Assembly (NCBI GenBank): GCA_009767595.1
Contig: VSDK01001190.1
Coordinates: forward strand, 581,854-645,853
Direction: 5' to 3'
Origin: Symbiodinium kawagutii
Taxonomy: Eukaryota > Sar > Dinophyceae > Suessiales > Symbiodiniaceae
DNA length: 64,000 nt
Made by a program: the position numbers and the translations under genes. Below are positions 23,595 through 34,534 of this stretch, one piece after another (within the stretch, counting starts at the first letter, position 1; every line of letters starts with the position of its first letter). The notes under the pieces are model-generated. The model was not told the origin of the DNA and did no database searches. It worked only from the letters and a program-made list of their open reading frames with translations.

Positions 23595-24406
23595 ACTGGA
23601 TTTAACTGTTGGTGAAAGTAACCAGGGATTGAAATTGGTGATTAATGATGTTTTCTACGATGGTTTCAATGATGGAAAATGATGAATTGACAATGACATA
23701 ACTTAACCAATGGTGGTGCTTGGATGGGCCAGGGGTTAACTTTCTGCGCTCACCATGGTAAATGTCCATACAAGGTAGGTGAACAAACTCCGATTCAACC
23801 ATGGAGAATACAAGGATCGTCTACTAACCAGCATCCCCGGTCACTGCCCCAAAATCCTACACAGGTCATGGCTGGCCCAGATTTGGGCCGTTCATTTTTT
23901 TCCACAGCTATATCATTGGATGATTAGTTGCTACCACCCCATCATGCATGGTCAAAGCCATGAGTAACTTTATTCATTTGTGTTGGTTACTATCCCCTAT
24001 GATTAACCTTTCTGAACCATTAAAAACCATGATAAACCATTGGTTGTAGCACAAACCTGCTGGCCATTTGTGCCACCGGTCTTAGCCAACGCTGCAAGAG
24101 GTGACCATGACATACCAAACGCGTTGCCCAAGCAGTGGCTGCGGATGCGATTTCACCAGCCCCGTTTGAAGCTAAATCCTTGGTTGATCAATAAGGGGTA
24201 TCCTCCCAAAGCCTTGGTTTCCTATTAGAATGGTACAGTACCCTCAAATTAATCAACCTATGGTTTATTCATCTGGGGCTACTACTACTACGGTTGTTGA
24301 CTTACTAACTGCGCTGTGGTGATTTCTCACAGGTACAGGGATGAAGAAGGCCTCAACTTACGACTGCTGGGGCCCTACCTTGGATAATCAATAGAAATCG
24401 ACATAT

Positions 24407-24521
24407 GGCCATGGGTCAATATCAACCATCAATGATGGGGGATAAGTTCACCAACAAAACTATAGGGAAACTAATGGTTAATGATAGGGGAACTAGGGGT
24501 ACTGGGTGCTGCCCCAAAGCC
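24407..24521. mobile_element. Family C MITE-like element (intact copy)
   Basis: 115 bp with ends GGCCATGGGTCAATATC and GCTGCCCCAAAGCC, ATAT on both sides (24403-24406, 24522-24525), and a core with GGGAAACTAATGGTTAATG. Confidence 0.78.
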
Positions 24522-24681
24522 ATATGAGCCATCCATGGTTATTCGCCATACTGCTTGAGGTCAAAATCCCAGATAGGCCTCAATGCTTATTGTAGTCTCG
24601 GTCTTAAGTGCTTGGATGACGATTGCCCCTAGCAACCGCTCAAACCCATCAATATCTGCCGTAAATATCAATAACTCTTGT

Positions 24682-24778
24682 CTGGTTGGTGGTTCCAACC
24701 CCTATGGAACATATGCTTGTCAACCAACCATTTGTGACCAATTCTGAGGGACAATAAAAAAGTCAAACCACCAACCAG
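24682..24778. mobile_element. Family B MITE-like element
   Basis: Ends CTGGTTGGTGGTTCCAACCC and AGTCAAACCACCAACCAG, with CTTGTCAACCAACCATTTG inside. I see no clear flanking duplication. Confidence 0.75.
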
Positions 24779-25108
24779 CAGTTGTTTAACCATTATTGTT
24801 GGCTATTCTCCCTATCATTATCCATTATTAATGGGCGTAACTGTTAGTAATATGGACCAGCAGCCAGTTATTGTAGCGAGGAGCCATCCTCAAAGCACTC
24901 TTTCGGATCGATTCAGGGTCCCTGAAGTGATGATGCCGCCCCGAAAAAAAACGATTTGTCGCGTTTGAAATGTTTGGGATCGGGAAGGTGGCTGCATTAT
25001 TTTTTATCATCTTTGTTTTTGTTTTTTAGTCATAAAATCAATTGCATGTCCCTGATGAGGTGGTTTCTCAAAACAGGGGCATCCCTCTCTACAAAAAACA
25101 AAACATGG

Positions 25109-25203
25109 GCTTGTCCAAAATTGTGAACCTCCAAAACTTCTGGTTTTCCTATTGACAGTGGTTGTCATTGGCCGGTTTGCACATATCACCATTTGGATAG
25201 CCC
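25109..25203. mobile_element. Family F MITE-like element (diverged)
   Basis: Left end GGGCTTGTCCAAAATTG, right end CACCATTTGGATAGCCC, 95 bp. Confidence 0.5.
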
Positions 25204-25357
25204 TATATTTGCGGATTTGAATCGCATTCATCGCTCACAGCAACCAAAAATCATCACCCACAATCATTATCCCTACAATTCACCATCGGGAATCATTGTC
25301 AACATCACTACCCCGCCATTGGCAATTAGTTGTCAACTAACATGATCCAAAAGTAAT

Positions 25358-25420
25358 GGGTTTGTCCATAAATGGTGGTAACAACTTATCATCCAATAAG
25401 AGCTTTTACTAATAGGAAAC
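25358..25420. mobile_element. Family F left-end fragment
   Basis: GGGTTTGTCCATAAATGG followed by TCATCCAATAAGAGC matches the family F left half at 59932. The right half was not found. Confidence 0.45.
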
Positions 25421-27406
25421 AAACCAGTTGATCATTTCCGGCCATCATTCACCATCATTTACGGGCATTAATCATGATTTGCCACTATAGTCCAAAAGAA
25501 GATGATCAACCAACAGGATCCATCATCAACTATAATCAACCATCATGAGCCATCACCAAGCATCTTCAAACATCATCAGCCATCATTGGCCATTCTTCGA
25601 TATGTCCATGCTTCTTGCTATGTCATGGTTCATGATCTTGGTGGCTGTTAGATCCCTTGCTAAAAGTCTAACTTTTAGTGGTTATATGGTAAATCAATCA
25701 TATCCCAAAAACACTAAAAACCTAAGTTAGTGGGTACAAGCCATCGGCCATCCAGTATGTCATGGTTCATGATGGTTGATGTTCTTGGTGAATCTATTGG
25801 ATCATGTGCCTCTTGTTTGAACATGGCCACCTTACCCTGCGAGCCCGGCAACCCGTGGAAACGACGTCCCAGGCAAACGTAGAAAGTCCAAACCGTGACT
25901 CAGGGGCCGCCGGTGGTGATGGTGAAGACAATGTAACATGAGCGGGTTAATCATAGCCGGAAGTGTTGGTTTATCCAAACTGGTGGCTAGTAACTATGAT
26001 AAACTAGCAGTTTAACTCAACTAGTTGTTAAAAAAAAAGGTGGCAGAACTAGACTAGTGGTTAATGGCCAACCAAGTGATTAATTGTAGACAAGCAAGTG
26101 GCCGTCAACCCTGACAAACTAACTAGTACGGGTTTAACCAAACTAGTGGTTGACAAAGTGGAAACAAATGCTAGTTATGAAATCATTGGTGGCAGTAATA
26201 GTAGTAGCCCTAATAAACAGGTTTTATACAAGCTGCGACTAGTCGTAGAGGTGGTTGGACAAAACCATTGCGGATCACAGAAAAAGGGGTTTGTGGAGTT
26301 TATGTAACCATGTGACTGAAAGATGATGTAATCATGACCAACTTGAATCTGGGAGAACCAAGTCTTTAGAAATGGATTCTGTAACAAAAATAGGGGTTGG
26401 CAACCGGCTGGTGCTCTCAACCACTATGATGAAATATTAACCAACGGAAAAAACAATCCATAACATTCTCAATTCTGAGAAAAACATTTTAAACAACAAC
26501 GAACAAAAAACAATGGAAACTGGTAGTACTTCCTACTCATAAGCCATGCAAAAAATCGTTTCAGTTGCAGGGCTGATCACTTCCCAACCCCATAAGTTGG
26601 TAGCTCTGAGATCTATGGCGAGTAGTTGGCAAATCGATCGAATATTTGGATGATCATCTGATTTGACAAATGATTAGTGACCTTACCCCATCTATCAACG
26701 ATACAATCTAATTATCGATGATATAAGGAACCTATCAATTAATACCCCTGGTTACACATGATGTGGTTCGTAACCCGGTCAGTAACTACCGGAAGTTTGC
26801 GAACGTTGTTTTTAACCACTCGCTGATGGGATGAGCATCCGAGCATGGCGAGCTGTCACACGGTGTCAATATGCAACAAGTAATGTGTCACATTCACTGT
26901 TTTTTTTTCCAATTGAAATTGCCCATGTTGTTTGTCAGTGTGCCTCATTCATTGGTCACTCACGATGGAGAAAAACAAATTGCCATGTTCAGTGGTGAAA
27001 AGTTTCACTAATTCGCGGTTGAACAATTTTCTAGTTTATTGATCTGGACACTGGCAAGGGCATATTTTTGGGCAGAGTCACGCAACCGTCGGGGTGCAGA
27101 CCCTTGATTGCCAAGTGAAACGACCAAACCTCGTTAACTGGAACAGGACCAATGGTAATCCGCGCAAAAGAAAATCATGTTTGTTTCTAATTTCGTGTGC
27201 GCTAAAGTTTGTTGCATTTTTCTCAAATGCATTTCAAAAAATTGTGGGAAAATCATTTTAGATAATACTCTTGAATGGAACACACTGCCCAGCAACCTAC
27301 TGCTTCAACGTACACACACACCACGCACCACTTGAAAAAATGGTTGACCACGCTGGAGTGAAAGCATTGCTTATCACGCAGGTGAACGTTTTGCAGCGAT
27401 GTTGGC

Positions 27407-27946
27407 TCATGGTTTAGCAGCGCTATCTATGCCATCATTACCTGAATGGATTGGTGCTTGGTAGACAAGATCCACTTGCTTTCCAAAATCAACATACACA
27501 ACATGGATGCACACAAGTGCTAGCGCATGTTCATGAAACAGGCCAAGCGTACATGAAACGGTGCACATGTGCAAAAACAAACACATCAACAAATATTTAC
27601 GCGTATGCAGATTTTCCTCAGAAAATGAACTTGCTTGGCAACCGTGAGCGCGTGCAACAAATAGGGCGTCCGTGTGGACCACGCCAACCAGAAACGCGTG
27701 CGCCAGCGCAGCTTCCAGCCCTTTGCAAAACCATATATTTCTGAACCCAGCAAGGACCAGTCGCTCGCTCAAGGCATCGCCCGTTGCCAATTGACTAACA
27801 CCTGCGGCTCCGCAAGCCCAGAGATCTATAAAGAGTTTGCCCCGTTGCCCGCTAATGTTGATGCCTAACGGCAGACAACCAAACAGTAACGCGCAAGTAC
27901 TGGGGAAGTGATGGACTATGCTCCATGCTTGGTACCAATGGCGCAC
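27407..27946 (-). CDS. Candidate exon, 179 codons, hydrophobic segments, unknown protein
   Basis: A 179-codon open frame with no ATG at its start (GTG). It contains several hydrophobic stretches (KYLLMCLFLHMCTVSCTLG, and CALLFGCLPLGINI near the start), so a membrane protein fragment is conceivable. The opposite strand is also open for 97 codons at 27451-27744, so one of the two must be a shadow. It is downstream of and out of phase with the 27916-28266 frame; a splice or frameshift would be needed to join them. No family recognised. Confidence 0.28.
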   Translation of the reverse strand: MRHWYQAWSIVHHFPSTCALLFGCLPLGINISGQRGKLFIDLWACGAAGVSQLATGDALSERLVLAGFRNIWFCKGLEAALAHAFLVGVVHTDALFVARAHGCQASSFSEENLHTRKYLLMCLFLHMCTVSCTLGLFHEHALALVCIHVVYVDFGKQVDLVYQAPIHSGNDGIDSAAKP

Positions 27947-28266
27947 GGGCTGTCACGGACTGCTAGACTAGTTGTGAAACCGCCTGGGCAAATGTTGAAA
28001 CCTCGGGTTTCTGTAAGCACCGCTCTTTGTCGCAAAAACTTCCAACATTGAAGCGGGGCAAATTTGTCTTGGTGATCCTGCATGAAATGCTGTCGGGGAA
28101 ATTCAAACAAAACTCTTGCGTGACCTGCTTCCCTCAACCATGTTTCAAACGCAACAAATGACGTGCAGATATGCACATTGACGGCAGAGTGGTATGTTTT
28201 GAATGGTTTGTCAGGTTTGGTTGTTTTTGCGACGTAGGCGAATCCTGCATCTCCCGGCAAATTCAT
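27916..28266 (-). CDS. Candidate 116-aa ORF or exon, unknown protein
   Basis: ATG at 28264-28266, stop near 27916. The frame is already open a few codons upstream (to a TAG). The translation is even in composition (GDAGFAYVAKTTKPDKPFK near the start, ARVLFEFPRQHFMQDHQDKF in the middle). The opening faintly recalls the second strand region of PTB/PID domains, but the usual C-H-x-F motif is not where expected, so I do not assign it. It overlaps the next minus-strand frame (27407-27946) by about 30 bases in a different phase. The 27.4-28.3 kb region is the longest repeat-free island after the FNIP gene. Confidence 0.35.
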   Translation of the reverse strand: MNLPGDAGFAYVAKTTKPDKPFKTYHSAVNVHICTSFVAFETWLREAGHARVLFEFPRQHFMQDHQDKFAPLQCWKFLRQRAVLTETRGFNICPGGFTTSLAVRDSPCAIGTKHGA

Positions 28267-28641
28267 CTTTGGGGTAAGCCGTGAGGAAGAATCCTAGTCC
28301 ACTATCACCGGATTGATTGATGGATTCGTAAGTCCTGCTGGGCTCCTGATGGCCACTTCAACACCCAAATCCTCCATGCAGCCGACTTACTGAAAAGCCG
28401 GAAACAATAGATACCTTCCCAAAATCTGGATTTTTGAAGGGTTGGTGCATGTTGGTATACACAAAACACAGAGGATGTGTGTCAAAACCCTGGTGCCCCT
28501 GGCTGTTGGCGACCCTACACCAGTGTGATTGGGATGTTCGCGCATGCTGGTCATGACCCATCCCCCCACCAAACCAAGGGCGGGATGGCATGCAAATTTT
28601 CGTCATGCAGCCAGCAGCTTCCCAGAAACACCAATGGTCTT

Positions 28642-28739
28642 CTGCTTGGTGGTTTCAACCCCTATGAAAAATATGAGTCAACCAACCATTTGTTAGTGAT
28701 TAGTTGGGAAGATCAAAAATATTTGAAACCACCAACCAG
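28642..28739. mobile_element. Family B MITE-like element (intact copy)
   Basis: 98 bp with ends CTGCTTGGTGGTTTCAACCC and ATTTGAAACCACCAACCAG, an internal GTCAACCAACCATTTGTTA, and TCTT duplicated at both sides (28638-28641, 28740-28743). Confidence 0.83.
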
Positions 28740-29071
28740 TCTTGAATCGCGACAACAACCCAACAAACGAACCAAAAAGGCAAGGGTTTCTTGACGGCCG
28801 TGAGGATTGGAAGTAGAATGTGTCATGAGTGACTCAAACCTTTGTGCTCAATACTATCAATACCATCAAATGCAGACAACTAAATCATCCACACAAAGCG
28901 CGTTTTCTGTCCCCAGCTCAATTAGACCCCTGTCAACTGGGCTCAATCAACTTTCCCAAACAGCTGCAACAACTTTGAGTTTGAACAAATCTAAACTTAA
29001 CATGTTGTCCAACCAGTTGATTATCCAAGTGTGGAATCATTGTTGTTCAACTTGACATGGTAAGTACCTGG

Positions 29072-29167
29072 CTGGTTGGTGGTGTCAACCCCTATGGAAA
29101 ATATGAGTCAACCAACCAATCATTTGTTCATACCAGGGAAAACAACAATATTTGAAACCACCAACCA
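29072..29167. mobile_element. Family B MITE-like element
   Basis: Ends CTGGTTGGTGGTGTCAACCC and ATATTTGAAACCACCAACCA, with ATGAGTCAACCAACC inside. The right boundary is blurred by a second CCAATCAG just outside. Confidence 0.78.
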
Positions 29168-29408
29168 CCAATCAGTAGTTGTTTCACCATTCTTGATGAG
29201 TACTATCCCTTATTGTCAACCACTATAATCCCCTCCAAGAATGGTTGAACCCAACAACTAGCTGGGAAGTGCACACTGGTACCAACCCAAGTGACTGGGG
29301 TCATCCATTGTCCTCTTGGGAGCCCGGGGTGAACTGCGGAAAAAAAAGCTGAGTAAGCACCAAGCGAATGATTTTTTCATCAGCAACTATGAATCGAGGC
29401 CATGATTT

Positions 29409-29520
29409 GGCAGTGAGTCAGTATCAATCAACCAAAAATGGGGGATAATAACCAACAATAATAAGGGAAACAATGGTTCATGATAGGGGAACCAGGGGTA
29501 CAGGGTTTTGACCCACAGCC
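29409..29520. mobile_element. Family C MITE-like element (intact copy)
   Basis: 112 bp with ends GGCAGTGAGTCAGTATC and GTTTTGACCCACAGCC. ATTT is duplicated at 29405-29408 and 29521-29524. Confidence 0.8.
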
Positions 29521-30137
29521 ATTTGTGTTGAAGAATGTGAATATTTTCATGGTGAGGCCATGATTTATGAAGTTTCTGTGAATTTTCTGATGTGATTCGT
29601 TATAATCAATTGTGGTTGGTAACAGCTGATATCCTTGATAATCATTAATCAACTATAATGTAAATGGTAGACTAATTGTTGGTATGGTTGACAAATTGGT
29701 GATAGACCAATGGATTCTTAACTAGTTGATATATTACACCATATCTACCAATCATGATATCAATTAATTAAGTAATAAAGCATGATCTTAGACTACTTGT
29801 TGGCTGTTGATGGTTGGCCATTCCAAACTGTTCACGCTCTTCATCCACGTTTGATGGATCATTCCATTTGTAAACGTCAATCAATAATTGAGTAGCGTAT
29901 CACGATCAATGAATCGCAAATCAACCATTTAACCAGGTAGTTGTGATTCACTAATCATCATTGGTGTTCGCTGATTATCACACAAATCGACCATTTATCA
30001 ATCATTGGTACCCGTTGGTTGTCCATTGATTTCCCACGACTTAACCCGTAAAAAAATCCATCGCACATTGCCTGTCCGTCGACCAACATCGAACCATTGA
30101 TTATCCAATATGAACCAACAATTGCGAACCATCATAT

Positions 30138-30259
30138 GGCTATGGGTCAATATTAACCAACCAACTAATGGATACTAATGGAGGATTTCCACCAACAAAA
30201 CAAGGGAAAACAATGGTTAATGGTGGGGAACCAGGGGTACAGGGTTTTGACCCACAGCC
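30138..30259. mobile_element. Family C MITE-like element (intact copy)
   Basis: 122 bp. Ends GGCTATGGGTCAATATTAAC and GTTTTGACCCACAGCC are inverted repeats. ATAT flanks both sides (30134-30137, 30260-30263). The inside has GGGAAAACAATGGTTAATGG and GGGGAACCAGGGGTACAGG. Confidence 0.83.
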
Positions 30260-30640
30260 ATATAGCCATCATTGATCAACACTTATCAATGAGCCTTTGA
30301 CTATCCATGAGTTCGCCCTGAAGTTGTCAATCACTAACCAGTACGTCATCATTCATCAACCATCATCAACCATTGCCTGACCATTGAGCAAGTACTCATC
30401 AATGAATCATTAGTTACACCAGTAAGTATGCATGAAGCAACATAAGTTAAACCACAAGTTAATCAGCAAGCAAGTACTCACTAATTAGTTAGCTATCAGC
30501 AGTAAAACAGAGAATGAACCACTGAGCAAGCATACTCCTCCGTTCGCCATGAGTTCATGTATGTAAATAATGAATTAAAAAACGAATGAAGCACAAATCA
30601 TTCATTAAGCATTGAGTAGCCATCAAGCAACCATCAAAGA

Positions 30641-30938
30641 CAGAGTGGTACCCCCCCAGTTGGCAAAGTTAGATTATGCGGAGGGTAAATGCTACATGTG
30701 GTAATTGTGGCTATAGTTGAATGGCTACCAACCAAGTTATCATGAGTATCAAGTATTCACCATAGTTTACCATACTTGGTGGTCTCTCAAAATAGGGGTA
30801 CCCACAAATCATCCATGTCAACCATTGTTTATTAACAAACCAACCATTTTTTGGGGGTCCCCTATAGTGAGAAACCACCACTTAGCCATAGTCAATGGGT
30901 TTGTTAAACAACTTATAACGTTTGGGGTACTACTCTGA
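30641..30938. mobile_element. Family D MITE-like element, interrupted by a family A copy
   Basis: Left end CAGAGTGGTACCCCCCCAG, right end CGTTTGGGGTACTACTCTG, inverted relative to each other. Removing the nested A element (30778-30879) and one ACTT leaves a body of about 190 bp. No exact flanking duplication was seen. Confidence 0.68.
30778..30879. mobile_element. Family A MITE-like element (intact copy)
   Basis: 102 bp. The left end GGTGGTCTCTCAAAATAGGG and the right end ...CCCCTATAGTGAGAAACCACC are inverted repeats. ACTT occurs directly on both sides (30774-30777 and 30880-30883), a 4-bp duplication. The inside carries ATCATCC and AACCAACCATT words. It sits inside the family D element 30641-30938. 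Confidence 0.82.
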
Positions 30939-32414
30939 AATCGTTCAGTATCCATTCAGCAACCATGACCACAAGTAACAGTAACCATGAATCGCCAACA
31001 ACAAATCCATAATTGGTCAAGAACCATGAATTAAGCAACTAATTGGCCAAGTAATTAACCATGAATCAACCATAAATAACCATGAATGGTTAATACTTGG
31101 CTGAACCAGACTGACCCAGTAGCCATTACCAGCCAACAAAAAAAGCCATCATTGGCATCCATGAATAAACCAACTAATTGGCCAACTAATCAACCATAAG
31201 CTGACCATAAGAAAGTTGGCCAATTAGTTGGTTAATTCCTGGTTATCAGCCCTTAGCAAGCCCAACCACTATGGCGAATTCAGCTCAACCACCATGGTTC
31301 ATTCATAAGCTAATAACCATAATCAACCATTTAACCATTATTAATTGGTCACTAGTAACCTAAATTAACCATTTAACCATGATTAATTGGCCACTAGTAA
31401 CCATAATTAACCATTAACCGTGGCTACCCCGTGGCTCACCATGGCTAGTGGTTGAGCCCTTCATGGACCATGGTTGGCTGCTACCACGTCTCGGTCGGTC
31501 TCAGCATCCAGGTCTCCGGGCGCAAGCGAATGACAGCAGCGACAAATCCAAGCAATGCGACGCTTGGGGAAACGGCGGCAGGTCCAACCACCTTGGCACG
31601 TTGCGGCTGGTCAATGGGAAAATCAATGGTTACTATATTATCAATGGAAATGACCAACCACCCAGGGTCCAACCACCTTGGCACTTTGCGGTTGGTCAAT
31701 GGCACTTTGCTGGTTATTATCAGTGATCAGTCAATGGGGGATAATAACCAACAATAATCAGGTCAATGGTGATCAATCAATGGGAAAATCAATGGTTACT
31801 ATATTCTCAATGGAAATGACCAACCACCCAGGGTCCAACCACCTTGGTCAATGACCCTGGGATTGATGTGATCAATGGGAAAATTCAATGGTTACAGATC
31901 TGGTTCATGGAAAAATCGATGGTTAACTGATGGTGACTTTGGTCAAGATTCTGGGGTTGATCTGGTTAATGGAAAAAATCGATGGTTACCCTCCGGAAAC
32001 TTTACATGGCTCCGGAAGATGACCATATTTTATACAGAAACCTTTGGACGTGATGCATTTATGGTGGATTTTCCAGTGCCACGTTAAATTACAAGAGGGC
32101 AACTGATGATTACTTGATACAGATTAAGCTGGTTATAACAAGTTAATAAGCTAGTTGATTGTTTGTTGATGATGGTTGATGAGCTCGTTGTAGCCGGTTG
32201 AGGGTTACATAAATAGGTTAACTGAGGTTTAATCCATGGTTATCTCATGATTGTTAGATAGTACACTCGTTGATCAATGGTTAACTGATGGTAACAACTC
32301 CCGTGATAAACAACAAAGATATGCAGCCCTTTGCTGTGGATCATCAACCATTCATTGTGGTCTTTGATTCACGGCATATGAGCGTTCATAAACTGTTCAA
32401 CCACCATTATCAAA
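30939..32414. other. Background with CAATGGGAAAATCAATGG repeats, no gene seen
   Basis: 31.0-31.43 kb is ACCATTAACCATGATTAATTGG-type low complexity. 31.6-32.0 kb repeats ATGGGAAAATCAATGGTTAC, ACCACCCAGGGTCC and AACCACCTTGGCAC words (for example at 31616 and 31784, 31660 and 31823), so a segment has been duplicated locally. A family C fragment is visible near 31730-31760. Confidence 0.55.
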
Positions 32415-32539
32415 CTACAAAGTAGTACCCCGAACGATATAGGTTGGCTGATAGGCAATTCAATTATAGTTACATCTACAATAGCAATTACCCTAGTTAA
32501 AACCGAACTGAACGATCCCCAGGGGATACCACTCTGTAG
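32415..32539. mobile_element. Family D MITE-like element
   Basis: Left end CTACAAAGTAGTACCCC, right end AGGGGATACCACTCTGTAG, 125 bp overall. Confidence 0.65.
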
Positions 32540-32700
32540 CCAACTACTTTCTGGGAATTTCCCAGCCTCAAAAGCAGCATAATGCAAAAGATTATCAAAC
32601 CCCAGGGGCTGCGAAGGTCTTGCGCTGTTAGCTTCGAGGAGTGGAACCATTGGAATTCACTGTCGTTTATCCAAAAGCTGATCATGAACATCCATGAACT

Positions 32701-32760
32701 GAACCACCATGAACCACCGTGAACCACCGTGAACCGCCGTGAACCACCATGAGTTACCAT
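32701..32760. repeat. 10-bp tandem repeat GAACCACCRT
   Basis: Five consecutive decamers (GAACCACCAT, GAACCACCGT twice, GAACCGCCGT, GAACCACCAT), then one degenerate unit. Confidence 0.88.
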
Positions 32761-33169
32761 GCACCAGAATGGACCAAAATCAAGCAATATGCCAAATCAC
32801 AACTGTGATTTTCCCTATTGTGAATCATAATTCGCCAGAATTCACAATTCATGAAGTGGATTGTGATCAACCAACAATGGTATAATGACCATATAAGGGC
32901 TGGCGGAACTACAAACTCTGTGGACAATTTGAACATATCCAGCTGCAAAGAACAATATTTGGAAAATTGACAAAGGTGAAAACAGCCTTGGAATTGACCA
33001 TTTTGGACTCTGCTCAGTATCAACTCACTTGCCATTGTGGCTGTGCATGAACTCACGACAATCAATCGTAACTGCCATCGACCAGCTTACGCTCTCAACA
33101 TTGACCACATTTTTCACTATATCATACATGAGTTTGAAACCATCATTTGTTCTTCAACACAATTTAAAA

Positions 33170-33230
33170 TGGTGGTTTCTCCAAAAACATTTGAAAAAGG
33201 GGGTTCCCAAAGCATCCAAGTCGAACCATT
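33170..33230. mobile_element. Family A left-end fragment
   Basis: TGGTGGTTTCTCCAAAAAC followed by GGGGGTTCCCAAAGCATCC. No right end was found nearby. Confidence 0.4.
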
Positions 33231-33529
33231 TAACATCCTGGTGAAAGGTGCAGCGACAATTCGAACTTGGCAGGTGCTCGGAATCAGTCCTCTTGATGTT
33301 TTTCACTGTTGCCTGGCAATCATTAGCTCGCAAATTTTGGTTGGCTCCATGATCTTCCGCTCACCAGAGATCCAAGGTCGTTTTTGGATCGCTGCATTCT
33401 GTAGTGTTCACATCTCCATACAGGGATCAATGAACAAGGCGAAACTCGCTGAGGGGGACCACTGGCTCATCAATGCAGGTTGAATCTTGGCTGAGTCTCT
33501 TCACTTTGGTAATAAACCGGCCATTTTTT

Positions 33530-33632
33530 GGAGGGTTCTTAAAATGGGTATTATCCCCAAATCATCCCAATGTTAACCATTTATGGTAGTAAACCAACCA
33601 TTCTGGAGTACCTTTATGGCTTGAGAACCCTG
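33530..33632. mobile_element. Family A MITE-like element (diverged)
   Basis: GGAGGGTTCTTAAAATGGG, then CCCCAAATCATCCCAATG, AAACCAACCATTCTGGAG and a final GGCTTGAGAACCC follow the family A order. Confidence 0.55.
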
Positions 33633-33881
33633 CATATTGAAAAAAACACATATTCCTACATACACCCAGCCAGCACTCACCAAAAATTAGCCGCCCCCTG
33701 GGTCACCCAACACAGCAGAAATCACCGAGAAGCTTGAACCAAGACCTTGGCAACGCTGCACGAAGAATCCCCGGCTGGTGGTTGTTGAGCGTGAGATTGG
33801 TTGTTCATGTGCATCATGATGGTTGACAGCGGCTAATTTGGTTAATAATCATGGTTTGCTATGATTAATAATGATGGGTAA

Positions 33882-34235
33882 TCAATCATGATGAGTAACC
33901 ATGATGATTGAGAATGAGGAACCAGAGCTGAGAGAACTTCCTGCGAGTGGATTTGGGAAGACACGTGAACAAAAAGGACACGACACACACTGAGACTTGG
34001 TTGCCTCGCAGATGGTTCTGGCAAGGGCAATGGCCCTTCTCTGCTGGACATGAATCGGATAAGATGTCCCGAGGGCGTCGAGGCACTGAGAGGTTTGCAG
34101 CGACTGAAACATGTTTGCAGGATCCACATCATCTCGCGCCCGGCGGGGCGCTAAATTCTTCGACATGGCGGGGCAGATCCTCATACAGTCCTGTGGCACC
34201 AAGGAAGTTGCAAGGGTCCATGTGGGACTGCCCAC
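33882..34235 (-). CDS. Candidate exon, unknown protein
   Basis: 117 codons open, first codon GTG, so at best an internal or terminal exon. The central part is convincingly protein-like (QQRRAIALARTICEATKSQC followed by VSCPFCSRVF, which has a CxxC pair). The last codons run into the AT-rich TGATGG background. The plus strand is open too (33947-34279 and 34111-34461). The GC-rich island spans 33.88-34.48 kb and ends at a large inverted-repeat element. No family recognised. Confidence 0.27.
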   Translation of the reverse strand: MGSPTWTLATSLVPQDCMRICPAMSKNLAPRRARDDVDPANMFQSLQTSQCLDALGTSYPIHVQQRRAIALARTICEATKSQCVSCPFCSRVFPNPLAGSSLSSGSSFSIIMVTHHD

Positions 34236-34534
34236 CTTGCAGTTTGGTAGCTGGCCTTGTCACACAGCAAATGCCGTGACGGCCGGCGACTCAAGCTCCA
34301 CGTTGCTGGCGCCGAAAAAATCCGGCAGCCACCTGCTCGCTTTTACAGAGCCAACCCCTGAACTCAGCCAGCTATTGATGCTGCTAACGCCGATGTGGCG
34401 ACCACTTGCACCAAGGATACACCTACGCAAGGGAGCCCGGCTACAAGCCGGGGAGACATGAAGTCACACGTGCACTCCAAATGCTTATGGAGAATCTCCA
34501 CTCAAAAAACGAGGCGGGCGTTCACGTATGATAA

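Larger units (their letters stand above)
24779..27406. other. Background with small F elements, no gene seen
   Basis: AT-rich AACCAT background and F-family sequence. A short GC-rich patch at 25.84-25.90 kb has no usable frame. The plus frame 26098-26307 is made of AACTAGTGGTTGACAAG-type repeat words (25.97-26.18 kb). Confidence 0.55.

Noticed and set aside
27916..28266. PTB/PID domain
   Set aside because: Only the FAYVAK-like opening fits. The following C-H-x-F motif and the C-terminal helix are not recognisable.
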